Shown here: positions 1 through 11,430 of the stretch, in pieces
Numbering within the stretch: the stretch's first letter is position 1
How the letters are laid out: the number at the start of each line of letters is the position of its first letter
Assembly (NCBI GenBank): GCA_020466095.1
Contig: CM035808.1
Span: 75,432,110 to 75,496,109, forward strand
Length of the DNA: 64,000 nucleotides
Direction of reading: 5' to 3'
Source: Chlorops oryzae
Taxonomy: Eukaryota; Arthropoda; Insecta; Diptera; Chloropidae
The notes under the pieces: generated by a model
What the model saw: only the letters and a program-made list of their open reading frames with translations
Told to the model about the DNA's origin: nothing
Database searches by the model: none
Translations under genes and position numbers: made by a program

Positions 1-963
1 GTAAGCCAACGTCGTAAGCGAATTTCCATATACAAGGAAATTCGAGAATAAAGGCTTGTTCAGACGCTACGTGTTTCAGCTCTCATTCGTGTTTCGGGGC
101 CGAAACAAGAACCAAACACTTGTTTCGCCATACACATTTTGACATCCGAAACACTTTAAAACTACGTGTTTCAGATCGAAACAAGTAGCGAAACAAGTAA
201 AAATTGCTATCATCCCTAATTTAATCGATTGTTATCGGGAAAAAAAGTAAAGAGCAAAAGAAAAATTACTATACATGCGATCTAAATTCATTCACATTTC
301 TCTTCCACTTTCAAAGCGAGCAAGAATGGCTATTGCAAAACATTTTGAAAAACAAATAAGACGAAAAAGAGGAAAACGAAACACGAATGACTACGTCTGA
401 ACGAGTAGTTTCGCATTCGTGTTTCACGAAACGAAACGCATGTTTCGGAGGTCCGTCTGAACAAGCCTTAAGAACAATTGGAACACCTGTTTGGGTTTAG
501 AACGCAAGTCAGCAAATTGAAGTCGAGCACAACAACAACAACAGCAAATTGATGGTACACGCAGGTCAATTCTACAACAACGCAATATTCGACTAGCATT
601 GATTGGGAAATCGACTATGCGGCATCGACACTTTTGTATTATAAAAGCCAATGATCGAGAATGAGAAAGACACACTCAGCGAGAAGCAGTTTGCGAGATC
701 CCAACTCTTACGTATGTACTCACCAGTGGCAACAGCGGAAGAGTGTGGATCTTAGTGTTTCAAAATGTAGGGATTTAGGGAAGTTAATCCAGTAGTTGGT
801 AGGAGTTTTTTTATTAAGGTATTAAATTGTGAATAGGTAATAAGGACTTTAACTCAATAAAAGATTCGAAAATAATCTATTTTTTGTCCTTTCACTTTAC
901 TTATTCACACTAAAGTAATTAGACGGTGTATTCAATCGCAAATACAGCGGAAAATACTTAACA
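1..963 (+). repeat. Gypsy-type LTR fragment (family G), 3' part, split by a MITE
   Basis: Positions 472-908 align with the 3' half of the LTR at 33583-34304. Shared landmarks are a TATA-like box (TATAAAAG near 634; TATATAAG near 34045) followed by CAATGATCGA or CAAATGATCGA, the phrase GGCAACAGCG near 729 and 34131, and a late AATAAAAG signal near 856. The LTR start lies left of the window. Its end is probably the CTTAACA at 957-963, where copy A of the segmental repeat begins, because 909-963 also resembles the end of the minus-strand LTR copy near 34586-34650. Positions 1-48 are taken as LTR only because they flank the inserted MITE. Confidence 0.55.
52..468. mobile_element. 417-bp MITE, PIF/Harbinger-like, TAA target duplication
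   Basis: The ends form a terminal inverted repeat: AGGCTTGTTCAGACG at the left and its reverse complement at the right. They are flanked by TAA at 49-51 and 469-471. A TAA duplication suits PIF/Harbinger elements, but the assignment rests on ends only. The interior is rich in GTTTC/GAAAC motifs in both orientations and has no coding capacity. It sits inside the gypsy LTR fragment. Confidence 0.7.
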
Positions 964-1249
964 GGTGAGATAATTGTGTCTGTTATGTATATACATTTTA
1001 ACATTATTTTTTTTGCTTGTTTGTTAATTAAAGTATATATTTTTACTTTTGAACTGCATTTTTTTATTAGTCTATGATAATATTGGGACTCATGCAGCTT
1101 CGCACAGTGTGGCAAATGAGAAATTTTTTCACACAACTATCAAAATTTATATGAAAGTTAACGACGGGAAAAGTTGCGAAGGCATTTGCGAAGCTGCATG
1201 AGTACCACTTGTATATATTTTTACTTTTAATCTATGATTTTTATACAAT

Positions 1250-1640
1250 TAAAAAAATACGAAGGAGACGCCTAGGTGTGCAAACCCTTTCACTGCCTCC
1301 CCGCCGAGTACAACGACGAAGTAGAGCTCGCCCAGCTCGTACTGTGGCTCGTTGATTTCGACGGCCACGCCCTTGAATATGGCCACAAGGGAGCCGCCTA
1401 GCTCCTACCATGCGTCACGCCGTTCGCTGCGCCTCCTGTGCCGTGCCATTCTCCAGTCCCTGGCCTCCTCGATCAGGTTGTGGGCCCTCTACAGCTTTTT
1501 CGCTCCCCATGGGTACAGCTGTTCGGTACTTCGACTGCGGGGTAACCACCTGCAACGTTTTGGCCATGGTTCGCGTTTTACCCTCGACAGTACCAACCCA
1601 ACGCGTCCATGTACCGTTCTTTTGGTACAATTGTACACTG
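1250..1640 (-). pseudogene. Unidentified repeat ORF 2, broken copy A
   Basis: On the minus strand this starts MYQKNGTWTRWVGTVE and matches the longer frame at 54040-54432 (130 residues). Copy A shifts frame after about 70 residues, but copy B is open to the end. The full frame has an Arg/Glu-rich middle and a C-terminal part rich in small hydrophobic and acidic residues. I do not recognise the family. Conservation of residues between diverged copies suggests it was once coding and belonged to the element that spread with this segment. Confidence 0.35.
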
Positions 1641-1659
1641 TTTATGCAATTTTAGAGAG

Positions 1660-2090
1660 TAGCAGTCATTAAGCTTTTGCTTTGAAACTTATCCCTTCGT
1701 CATACACTAACGTCCTCTGTTTGAGTCTCACAATATATTTTACATGACCCTTGTCGCCCTTTCCGAAGTATACAATCATATTTCACTCCCTTAAGCTAAC
1801 CCCTACCATTCCGGCCAGGAATTGGATGACCTCCCTACGGTCCTTATAATAGATCCCGGACCCCACTAGATATTCGTCGATGAGGTGGCTCCCCCAAAAC
1901 GATATACGCTTGTATTGTGCGTGGTTTTCTAAACGATCGTGTATACACTTCCTACACACTCGGTTGCGATAACGGCCGCCCTGAATATTTTCTGTCACCT
2001 TGAGTTCGCGTTGGCAACCCTTTTCGGGAACATCAAAGTTAACTCGTTCGTCAAATCGACAATTTCAAAATGTAAATGTAAAGTCATAAA
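1660..2090 (-). pseudogene. Unidentified repeat ORF 1 with CxxC motif, broken copy A
   Basis: The minus strand reads GGRYRNRVCRKCIHDRLENH and continues into SHLIDEYLVGSGIYY. The matching frame in copy B (54468-54860) carries the same block and runs on to KKYLVTLKQRTLVFDEGISF. A CxxC followed by a histidine could be part of a zinc site, which is inference. Frames are broken in both copies at different points, so neither is likely functional. ORF 2 lies just downstream on the same strand and may be a later part of the same old gene. No family assigned. Confidence 0.35.
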
Positions 2091-2399
2091 TAGTAATTTC
2101 TATTCATTTCTCTGTCTCGCGCGATTCTTCTCGAGTCCATCCTCTTAAGAAACTGCGGATTTCAAGCTTCGTCGGGTGAGACGTAACATTTCCAAGTCCA
2201 AATCTATAAATTTTCCGAACTTCAAATTTCTTCACTTATTCTTTCCCTTCATTTATCATATCTCTCATTGTAGTTGTGTTCTTTCGCCAAAGCTGTCCAG
2301 AATAAATCTTTGTCCTATACACGAACCACAAGAAACCTTTGAGCTCTGCTTATCACAGGCTAGACTCAAAGCTAGCCTCAGGGAAGTGTTCAAATTTTG

Positions 2400-2643
2400 C
2401 ATACTGGTACAACGTTTGCAACGCGATACCTTCGAACTTCAGCCTGAAAGAAGCCATTCTTTAAGTGGCTCTTATGCCAGAAATGCTTATTTAATAGTGA
2501 AAGCGCCTGAAGTACCGCCCTCGCAAAACCATTCCACTGCTACACGGAATTATCTGATACAAAAACCAACAAGACTGCAAGATCAACAACAGACGTTCAG
2601 CTTTCTTTTAACAGTGGTTCAAAAACTCTTGCTTATAACGTAG
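2400..2643 (+). other. ORF of unknown nature, kept in both segment copies
   Basis: About 80 residues, beginning near FKFCILVQRLQRDTFELQ, are nearly identical here and at 55187-55444. The frame ends in TAG about 80 bases before the Jockey-like gag frame. It may be a decayed upstream part of the same non-LTR element or simply shared repeat sequence. There is no recognisable domain. Confidence 0.25.
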
Positions 2644-2721
2644 GTGATCCAGCAGTGCAGATAGGCATGGATCGGTACATTAAGATTAAAAGAAAACTAA
2701 GGTATTAGCCAGAAATCAAAT

Positions 2722-2999
2722 GTGGGTAAAGCGAAAATAAACAAAACCAAATCTGACGCTAACCCATCGAACGCGTCAAGCGGAAATAGATTTGCGGCTC
2801 TAAGTACAAAGCCCACTGAGGCATGTGATACATCAAAGGATGGTGTAGAAAAATCACAAAAATTGCCCCCAGTATATCTTCGAGAGTGTAGCTCCAACAA
2901 TTTGGTCACAAGCCTGACCTAGTTAATTGGAAAGGAGTCCTTCCACATCATGCCTCTTACTAAAGGAAATGTTCATGAGAGCAAACTTTAGGTCTATAA
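2722..2999 (+). pseudogene. Jockey-clade non-LTR ORF1 (gag-like) remnant, copy A
   Basis: The frame carries the pattern of Jockey-type Gag proteins: NRFAALS, then PPVYLRECSSNNLV, and after an in-frame stop (SLT, TAG) a continuation ending in HESKLQVYN. In intact family members this region precedes the zinc knuckles and helps package element RNA. The frame is cut by the palindromic MITE at 3000 and nothing gag-like resumes after it. Copy B (55523-55800) is equivalent. It is a dead fragment; the clade assignment is from remembered family patterns. Confidence 0.55.
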
Positions 3000-3262
3000 C
3001 ACAATGCAAAAAAAAAATTTTTTTCATACACTTGTTTCTGATGGTTATTTTATGTTAGCTTAAAGCTCCCTAATTCCATAAATTTATTTATGGCCCTAAA
3101 TATAGGGAAAAGTAGAGAAAATTTACTTTTTTCACATTTTGGGCCATATCTCGGAAACGCTATTTAAATCCATCAAACGAATGACCTTTTTGGAATGAGG
3201 GAGCCCTAAGCTAACATAAAATGACTATTACACAAAAAGTGTCGAAACTCTAAAGCATTGTG
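3000..3262. mobile_element. Palindromic MITE with CACAATGC ends, copy 1
   Basis: The element starts CACAATGC, ends GCATTGTG and is palindromic through most of its length: the left GTTAGCTTAAAGCTCCCT is mirrored by AGGGAGCCCTAAGCTAAC on the right. Two more copies lie at 55801-56064 and 61567-62144. It interrupts the Jockey-like gag remnant. The first seven bases fit the CACWATG rule of Transib elements, but I cannot define a convincing target duplication, so the superfamily is left open. Confidence 0.6.
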
Positions 3263-4685
3263 CTATGCATCAACATGTTATTATTTAACAATACCTAAAT
3301 TTTTATTTTTTCTTGCTACATTTGTCTACATACTAATGCAAAAGTCGATAATAAATAACGAAAATTAAAAGAAATATTGGGATTTAAAAATAAAAAGTCG
3401 TAGAATAGCATAGGAAAGAACAACCATGCCACGCTCTCTTTCATTAATTTCGTCATTTTCGCTCTCCGAGAGAATGCTTCAAAATAGTGGTAACCGAAGT
3501 GGTAATGTCTTATTTTTCTGATATCATCTGTTCCACCGATCCAGTCCACATATATACACACAGACATTTTTATTTTCTGCATTTGCCTCTGATATTTTTA
3601 CATTGTTTTGTTTGTATATCCGCAGCACTCGAGTTTAACTCGAGTTTGATTGCTTTTTTTGGATCAGTTTGGGTACAACATATCCGAAATGAGAATCTGA
3701 ATAAATCTACAACAAAGTTTGAGTTAGCTGCTTGAACTTGAAGCCAGGGTGTTTGAACAGAATCGAGCACACTCAAAGCAGTTCTTTTGGTCCTGGTTAA
3801 ATTGTCTCTGTAGGCAAATTTAAATTGCCACTTCTAATGCCCTCTTTAAGGAACAACGGGCGAATTTACCACCATCTCACATTAATACCCTTTGCATCCA
3901 CATCGATGTGCAAAAAATTGTACTCTGCGTCCACCAGAGCCATTAGTACGATTTAATTTTGCTTTTTGTAATTAAAATTCGCTTCCACGATTAGTTGGAG
4001 CAATAACTTTTTTTTAACTTTCTATTTTTTATTGACTCTCACTTTAAATATGAACTAACAATAATTTTTTAAATCTTAATTCTAAACAAATCTTAGCTAC
4101 TTATACCGCATATAAAGTATAAAGTAGTATTTCGATATGTATTTCCCGGTATTTCCCGGTCTCGGTGGATATTTACGTTGCGTATATACCAAGGTGGACC
4201 TGTAATTACACGAAGAATTTTTGACTGTAATATTTAAAGGTGATTTTAAGGCTGGGCGTGTGCCTCTTTTGAGAGTAAATGTCACGTGCTTACTTATTTG
4301 TTCGTTTATTTTGATGCGCCATATCGCAAGCCATTTTCGATTACTTTCAAGTGTGGTTACAGATTTTGAGAGGTGGAAATCTCGCTTTGCTGACGGCTTC
4401 GTATAGCTGTATCGTCGGCAAGAGTAGAAATTATAAAGTTACGGTTTACTTAGGGTGGCCAGACGTCCTGATTTCCCAGGATATGTCCTGTTTTGCACTG
4501 CTTGTCCTGGTGTCTTGTTTTTCTCTGAAATGTCCCGTTTTTTTTTTCTCTCGAAGCAAAAACAGGGTTCGGAAATCATTTTTTTGTACCTACAAGAATA
4601 GCGCTTGCGCACTGTAAGCATCAGACGGAGACTTTTGATTCGACACGCTCAGACCCTTTGTGCTACGTTCCAAAACTCGACTGAC

Positions 4686-4754
4686 CTCGACCAAGTTCAA
4701 CTCGCGCAGGTTTTTATCGGTATAAAATTCTTGCACGAGTTGAACTCGGTCGAG
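4686..4754. repeat. Hairpin with 25-bp arms inside the hAT-like MITE
   Basis: Arms CTCGACCAAGTTCAACTCGC... (4686-4710) and ...GCACGAGTTGAACTCGGTCG (4730-4754) pair with few mismatches around a short loop. The same hairpin is kept at 28574-28644 (inverted) and 57813-57883. Confidence 0.7.
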
Positions 4755-7700
4755 TTTAAAATGATGTGAAACGCACACTTGGTAGTTTGGTGCTTTTTTG
4801 CTGGTACGATTGTACCAACGTGAATTTGATAAGCAAAATCGGTAGTTCATTGAAGTTTTATTTTTGAAATTTCTTATTAAAACTTACAATGATTGGATGA
4901 TAACTCACAATTCTGGAAGTAGTGTGTTTCTTCGGAAAAAGTTTTTTTGCGCATCGTATAAGTTGTATAATATAACTAGAATTGTACTTATGCGCTAATT
5001 GTACTCAAATTTTAACAGCACGCATGTAAAATTATTACCAGTAATAAAATGTACATTTATAACATTAATTTATCGCTATTTATTCGTCTCACAAGTCTAC
5101 TGCAGGGAAAAGAAAGCCATCTGCAATAGTCTGAATTACTTCACATTCATGAATGTGAGTTTACTTATCATAAGCTTATTTAAGTTACCGATAACATTTG
5201 GGATTTTTAAACAAAAGTAATGCAGTTTGGATGGGTTGTTATGTACTTTATTCGTTATGAGAAGAAATTTTAGTGGGCTCTTCTAGTTGACAAATAATTC
5301 AATTAGTATGATGTAATAGCCAACTTAAATTCAAGTCAGCGAAATATGGTGAAAATCTTTCTTCTGAGAATTTCAAATAGTGTCATGTTGTGGACAATCA
5401 AGTGGGCTTAAGCATTATTCATGTTTATATGACATAAAATATTAATCCTAATTTTGGTGAATTTTTTTAAAATTGCCCAAATGCACAGGAAACCCAATAT
5501 GCAAAATCTGAATCATGCGCTGCTCTGATTGGCTAATGGATCAGCCGCGACCACGGCTGCCACTTTTGGTACTTTTGTACCAAAATTTGTACTTTTTTTG
5601 TATTTGGTACATTGGTACCTAACTCGTAGATTTGGTACATTTTTCAGGTGGTTGCGAATGAATTGTAAAACAATGGCTGAGATGACAGTTATTAAATGTT
5701 TATAGAGCTACAGCCGTGGTTATGATAACAGTTTTCAGATTTTGCAACAGTGACTTAAATGACAGTTTGAGTCAAAATGTCTCTAAGCATATATATTAAC
5801 ATATATATGGTTTTGGTACCCTTTTTTTTTATGGGCTTGGTACAAAAAAACTTGAGGTGAGTGGCAGCCATGGCCACGATGGCGGCAGATCGGCTGGTTA
5901 AAGTTTTCGGCTAAGAAGGGTTGCAATAAAATGTTGCAAGAAATTTTAGTACAGGGTTACATTTATAGTTCATAAAAGCTTTTATACTTGAAAGCTTTTT
6001 TTAAAAAAAACACGGTTACATGTGGACTGAACTATTTGTTTAAAAACGGCGCCGAACATGCGGTATTTGCCAATTTCCAAGCATCATGTATTCGTCCGAT
6101 TATTCGTTTATGTTCCATTCCCTATGCAAATCACACGTAGAATCATTGTTTCGGAAAACAAATTTTTGATATAAAAAACAATGCGAAGGAAAGGACAGTT
6201 TTTTTCTTGAATGTTACGGCAACATTTCAGACTTCCTTTCTTTCCTATATAATCAATTTAGTTTTGAGCAAATGTTTCCGAAAAATTGTTTCTACGTGTG
6301 ACCGAGTACATTCGAAACTCGCTGGTCACACATTCATGAAACATGTTCTAAAACATTTGATTCGTTGGTAAGGGAGGTAAGCGGCAAAGAGAGGGGTCTT
6401 GACCGGCGACTTGCTTAAACAGCTTTCACATGTACCGAATTCTTTCGGACGATATTCGGTACATGAAAAAGCTGACTTGTATCCATGCTTTTCTCACATC
6501 TCTACTAACGCTAAACGTGTAAAAAATGACTAAAATTTTTTAGGAGATTTTAGTTTGAAATTGCAGGATTTTGGGGGTTTTTTATTTTGATTTGGGGGGA
6601 AAAAAATTTATGAGTTGGCATCACTGCTATTGCTAACGTTTATTTCTTGATAAGTTACTTTTGAACATGTAGGACTGTAGGTCTAACTCTCGACGTCGAA
6701 AAGCCTCTGCCGCTAATAAGAAATTGACCATAAGGCAGGTATAGGAAATTCAACTCTTTCGAGAAATTCACCAAAAAGCTACCAACAAAAACCTTAAGCA
6801 GGAATAGGAAATTCAACTCTTTCGAGAAATTCACCAGAAAGCTACCAACAACAATACGGGTAGACATAAAGTGGCACTATGATGCCACTTGCAAGAAAAT
6901 TATCAAAGAAACACGGCGTCAGCTCGGTTTTTTATATTGCTTGAAAAGTTCATAATTGAAACTTTAATAAATATATTACGATATGTTTTTGCTTAATGTG
7001 CGCGAATGTTTTCATTTTGTAATAAATTTACAGACATTTTTGACTACGGCTACGAATTTCATTGTACATAGATTTTAGTATTTTTGCTGAAACAGTGTGA
7101 TAAAAAAGTTATCTGGACAGGGTAGGACTAAAAAAACAATTTCTGTTTCTCCTTGATATTGCGATTCCTTGATTAGTTTTATGTTTTTCAATCTTTTCAT
7201 ATCATTTTATGAGTTTGGTAGATATTTTATATGTAATGTACTCGAAAATCTCCCAAAATTAAAAATAAAAGTGGCAATGCATTTCACCACAGCAGAACTA
7301 AATATTTCGCTGCCATAGCATGCTTCTCTTTTTCTCATGCTATGTGCCTATGTTGAAGCAGCGTAGCTCTAACACATTGCAGGGATTAGGAAGAAGAAGA
7401 GTAAGACCTACACTCCTACATGCTTTTGAAGGAAGACGTTCACTTTTTCCTGCAATTTTGACCACCAAAATAGTTTTTGCCGCCAGAAATCTTTTTTCGT
7501 ACTACTTTTGTAAGTATCTAAGCAACGCCTCTGGATATTCCAAAGTGTCCGTTCCAACATTGTCCCAAAATAAACGGAGACAGAAAACCCGAGACACGTG
7601 AAGGACACACATGAGAGAGATGAAGACGAAAGATATTGCATCTCCGTCACTTTCATGTGTTTCCTTCCGATGTCTCGCGTTTTGTGTCCCTGTATAAACC

Positions 7701-7882
7701 GAAACATTATCTTTGTTAAAGCTGTAATAGCACAATAGCAGCCCATTGTGAGCCACGGGCCTAGACCATATAGTACATGGACTTCAACAAGACAAGCATT
7801 TTGCGTGCAGTGATGACGTCACATGGTGAGATTCTGTAAGCAAATATCCACTCGCGCTGCTACTGCGCTTTTACTACACACT

Positions 7883-8454
7883 CCCAGCAAACATCAAAAC
7901 GATAGAAATATGCCAGTTTACGATTTTTATTTAATGATGAAACTAGTGATGTCACGAACGTCAAATTGTAGCATTCGCGAATGCGAATGTTTTCTCATAT
8001 TCGCGAATGCGAATATTCCGTTTTTAAACCTACATCTCGAATTTGGCAACTGACAAGCCCAAAATCACCAAAATCAATTCATTGATTCATTAGTGCACTA
8101 ACTTTTGAAAAACAATACATTTTTATCTTAAGAAATTACGCATTTTGTTTTTAAACTTAAAAATTTTTATTTCGTTACATGAATATTGGCGGTGACTATA
8201 TCAAAGCGCCGCATATATTTAAACAATTTTTAAGGATTTTGGTTCCATATTCAGCAAAAACTTTTAAGGATCGATTAAAGATAATATTTCAAATGCGAAT
8301 GCAAATATTCGTTACATCACTAGAGGAAACTTTAGGAACGAAAACGAACTCGTTGTGGTTTTTCAAGCGATTTTAATTTACAATATTTTTATCAGTTTTT
8401 TTTGACGAACTGATATTGTTAACGAAATCGAAAACGAGCTTTTTGTTTGCTGGG
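7883..8454. mobile_element. 572-bp TIR element in left foldback arm (CCCAGCAAACA ends)
   Basis: CCCAGCAAACA at 7883-7893 faces TGTTTGCTGGG at 8444-8454. The surrounding sequence is also loosely inverted: ACCATATAGTAC occurs near 7766 and, inverted, as GTACTATATGGT near 8518. The interior has GCATTCGCGAATGCGAATG-type palindromes. It has no ORF and no clear target duplication. The mirror copy is at 8862-9433, so it was present before the arms duplicated. Confidence 0.5.
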
Positions 8455-8861
8455 TAGCTCACCTGTGACGTATCATCATTGCACGCTTGCTTTTGCTGAG
8501 GAGTAGTAGCAGTCCTTGTACTATATGGTCTAAGGCCACGGGTGAGTGTTGAGTGGTAGTTTGACATCATGCGTTATAGGTTGTACTCTCTGTTTTAGAG
8601 ACTCCGCGAATCTCTTCAATCAACATACAGCCCAAGAAATGTACTTTTCATGAGAACCAAAGCCACGGGAATATTTAGAATCGGGCTGTATGTTGATTGA
8701 AGAGATTCGCGGAGCCTCTAAAACAGAGAGTACAACCTATAACGCATGATGTCAAACTACCACTCAACACTCACCCGTGGCCTTAGACCATATAGTACAA
8801 GGACTGCTACTACTCCTCAGCAAAAGCAAGCGTGCAATGATGATACGTCACAGGTGAGCTA

Positions 8862-9433
8862 CCCAGCAAACAAAAAGCTCGTTTTCGATTTCGTTAACAA
8901 TATCAGTTCTTCAAAAAAAACTGATAAAAGTATTGTAAATTAAAATCGCTTGAAAAACCACAACGAGTTCGTTTTCGTTCCTAAAGTTTCCTCTAGTGAT
9001 GTAACGAATATTTGCATTCGCATTTGAAATATTATCTTTAATCGATCCTTAAAAGTTTTTGCTGAATATGGAACCAAAATCCTTAAAAATTGTTTAAATA
9101 TATGCGGCGCTTTGATATAGTCATCGCCAATATTCATGTAACGAACTAAAAATTTTTAAGTTTAAAAACAAAATGCGTAATTTTTTAAGATAAAAATGTA
9201 TTGTTTTTCAAAAGTTAGTGCACTAATGAATCAATGAATTGATTTTGGTGATTTTTGGGCTTGTCAGTTGCCAAATTCGAGATGTAGGTTTAAAAACGGA
9301 ATATTCGCATTCGCGAATATGAGAAAACATTCGCATTCGCGAATGCTACAATTTGACGTTCGTGACATCACTAGTTTCATCATTAAATAAAAATCGTAAA
9401 CTGGCATATTTCTATCGTTTTGATGTTTGCTGG
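8862..9433. mobile_element. Mirror copy of the 572-bp TIR element, right foldback arm
   Basis: This is the reverse-complement counterpart of 7883-8454, with the same CCCAGCAAACA ends and a few substitutions. Confidence 0.5.
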
Positions 9434-9997
9434 GAGTGTGTAGTAAAAGCGCAGTAGCAGCGCGAGTGGATATTTGCTTACAGAATCTCACCATGTGACG
9501 TCATCACTGCACGCAAAATGCTTGTCTTGTTGAAGTCCATGTACTATATGGTCTAGGCCCGTGGCTCACAATGGGCTGCTATTGTGCTATTACAGCTTTA
9601 ACAAAGATAATGTTTCGGTTTATACAGGGACACAAAACGCGAGACATCGGAAGGAAACACATGAAAGTGACGGAGATGCAATATCTTTCGTCTTCATCTC
9701 TCTCATGTGTGTCCTTCACGTGTCTCGGGTTTTCTGTCTCCGTTTATTTTGGGACAATGTTGGAACGGACACTTTGGAATATCCAGAGGCGTTGCTTAGA
9801 TACTTACAAAAGTAGTACGAAAAAAGATTTCTGGCGGCAAAAACTATTTTGGTGGTCAAAATTGCAGGAAAAAGTGAACGTCCCAATAAACACAACGATA
9901 TCGTAACGATATCGAGGCAATATCGTTTTCTCTTAAAAATGTTTCGCGACGATAATTCGAGACGATATCGAGACGATTTCGATATCGTGAGAGAGTC

Positions 9998-10160
9998 ACT
10001 TATCATTAGCGAATCGAGATTTTCATCGTTCTCGAATCGTTAACGAGCCTTAACTCGAATCGCTAGCGAATCGAGATTTTCATCGTTCTAGAATCGTTAA
10101 CGAGCCTTAACTCGAATCGCTAGCGAATCGAGATTTTCATCGCTCTCGAATCCTTAACGG
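9998..10160. repeat. Three ~61-bp tandem repeats
   Basis: Units contain GCGAATCGAGATTTTCATCG, TCGTTAACGAGCC and TCGAATCGCTAGCGAATCGA, the last two being short palindromes. The third unit has drifted at its end. Confidence 0.7.
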
Positions 10161-10240
10161 ACGATTAGCAAAAAAATCATTAATTTTTATATTTAATGTA
10201 AAATTCAAATAACAGTCTTATTATAATACTATTTTCGGTA

Positions 10241-10375
10241 AAAAAAAAAAAAAAAAAACGGTTCTATTGCTGGTAACCACGCTTTTGAATCCACTGCCTG
10301 TGGGATTTGAACACCGAACCTCTTGATATCTAGTCATGTTTCTAGTCTGCTTACCCATTACGCCGTCTTCGCCGA
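10241..10375 (-). ncRNA. tRNA-like Pol III module (A box, B box, T-run)
   Basis: On the minus strand CGGCGTAATGGG (10365-10354) matches the A-box pattern TRGCNNARYNGG at 11 of 12 positions. TGTTCAAATCC (10313-10303) matches the B box GGTTCGANTCC with two changes, at tRNA-like spacing. A 19-T run follows at 10258-10240 and would terminate Pol III. The D-, anticodon- and T-stems do not pair well, so it is not a working tRNA gene. It is more likely a tRNA-derived SINE head or tRNA relic inside the palindromic element. Confidence 0.4.
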
Positions 10376-10499
10376 ATTGAAATGAATGACTTTTTTTCGT
10401 TTATAAGTTTAGCTTGATTCTATATTTACCTCGAATGCCTTCCGATTTGGAAACAAATTAACAAAACTACCTTCGAGAATTAAAGTTTCGTACCGTGAT

Positions 10500-10770
10500 T
10501 TTGGCCTCGCGAAGATATCGAGACGAGTTCGCGAAAATCCAAATTCTCGATATCGAGATTCTGGACTCGCGACGATATCGAAACGAATTCGAGAAAGCTG
10601 AATTTCTCGATATCGCGATTTTTCACTCGCGACGATATCGAGACGAATTCGAGAAAATTGAATTTCTCGATATCGAGATTCTGGACTCGCGAAGATATCG
10701 AGACGAGTTCGCGAAAATCAAATTTCTCGATATCGTGATTTTGGACTCGCGAAGATATCGAGACGAAACA
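10500..10770. repeat. 60-bp tandem repeats with CGATATCG palindromes, left set
   Basis: Successive units of exactly 60 bp share ACTCGCGACGATATCGAGAC, GAATTCGAGAAA and CTCGATATCG. Each unit holds two or three short palindromes. The mirror set is at 11160-11430. Confidence 0.8.
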
Positions 10771-11159
10771 TTTTTAGCCCAATAAATACAAAAACGAAGA
10801 TTATATCGCCACAAAATCGTTACGAATTTGAGAAAAACGAAATCCTAGAAAGTAGTTTAGTGAACTCGTTTTGAACTCGAAACACATAAGGGAAAAGAAG
10901 AAAAATAAGAAGGACCTAATAAACACAAAAACGATAACGAGTTCGATTCGAATTCGTTTAATGCGATTCACGCTCTACAAATTCGATTCGAACTCGTTAT
11001 CGTTTTTGTGTTTATTAGGTCCTTCTTATTTTTCTTCTTTTCCCTTATGTGTTTCGAGTTCAAAACGAGTTCACTAAACTACTTTCTAGGATTTCGTTTT
11101 TCTCAAATTCGTAACGATTTTGTGGCGATATAATCTTCGTTTTTGTATTTATTGGGCTA

Positions 11160-11430
11160 AAAATGTTTCGTCTCGATATCTTCGCGAGTCCAAAATCACG
11201 ATATCGAGAAATTTGATTTTCGCGAACTCGTCTCGATATCTTCGCGAGTCCAGAATCTCGATATCGAGAAATTCAATTTTCTCGAATTCGTCTCGATATC
11301 GTCGCGAGTGAAAAATCGCGATATCGAGAAATTCAGCTTTCTCGAATTCGTCTCGATATCGTCGCGAGTGCAAAATCGCGATATCGAGAAATTTAGTTTT
11401 CTCGAATTCGTCTCGATATCGTTACGATAT
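11160..11430. repeat. 60-bp tandem repeats, right (mirror) set
   Basis: This is the reverse-complement counterpart of 10500-10770 across the palindrome centre at 10967, with the same 60-bp period and some unit-to-unit differences. Confidence 0.8.

Noticed and set aside
3000..3262. Firm assignment of the CACAATGC MITE to Transib
   Set aside because: The first bases fit CACWATG, but no clear 5-bp target duplication could be defined in any of the three copies.
7408..9906. Mirrored 65-112-codon frames in the foldback arms as genes
   Set aside because: They occur in both arms only because the arms are copies, have no domain, and overlap TIR sequence.
10285..10375. A functional tRNA gene
   Set aside because: A and B boxes are present but the stems do not pair convincingly; kept only as a tRNA-like module.
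10495..11373. Repetitive frames of RRYRDEF type in the 60-bp repeats as a protein
   Set aside because: A 60-bp period is divisible by three, so a repeat without stops reads open automatically; frames exist on both strands.
9998..11430. CRISPR-like array from the ~60-bp repeats
   Set aside because: Units are contiguous without unique spacers and lie in a eukaryotic palindromic element.
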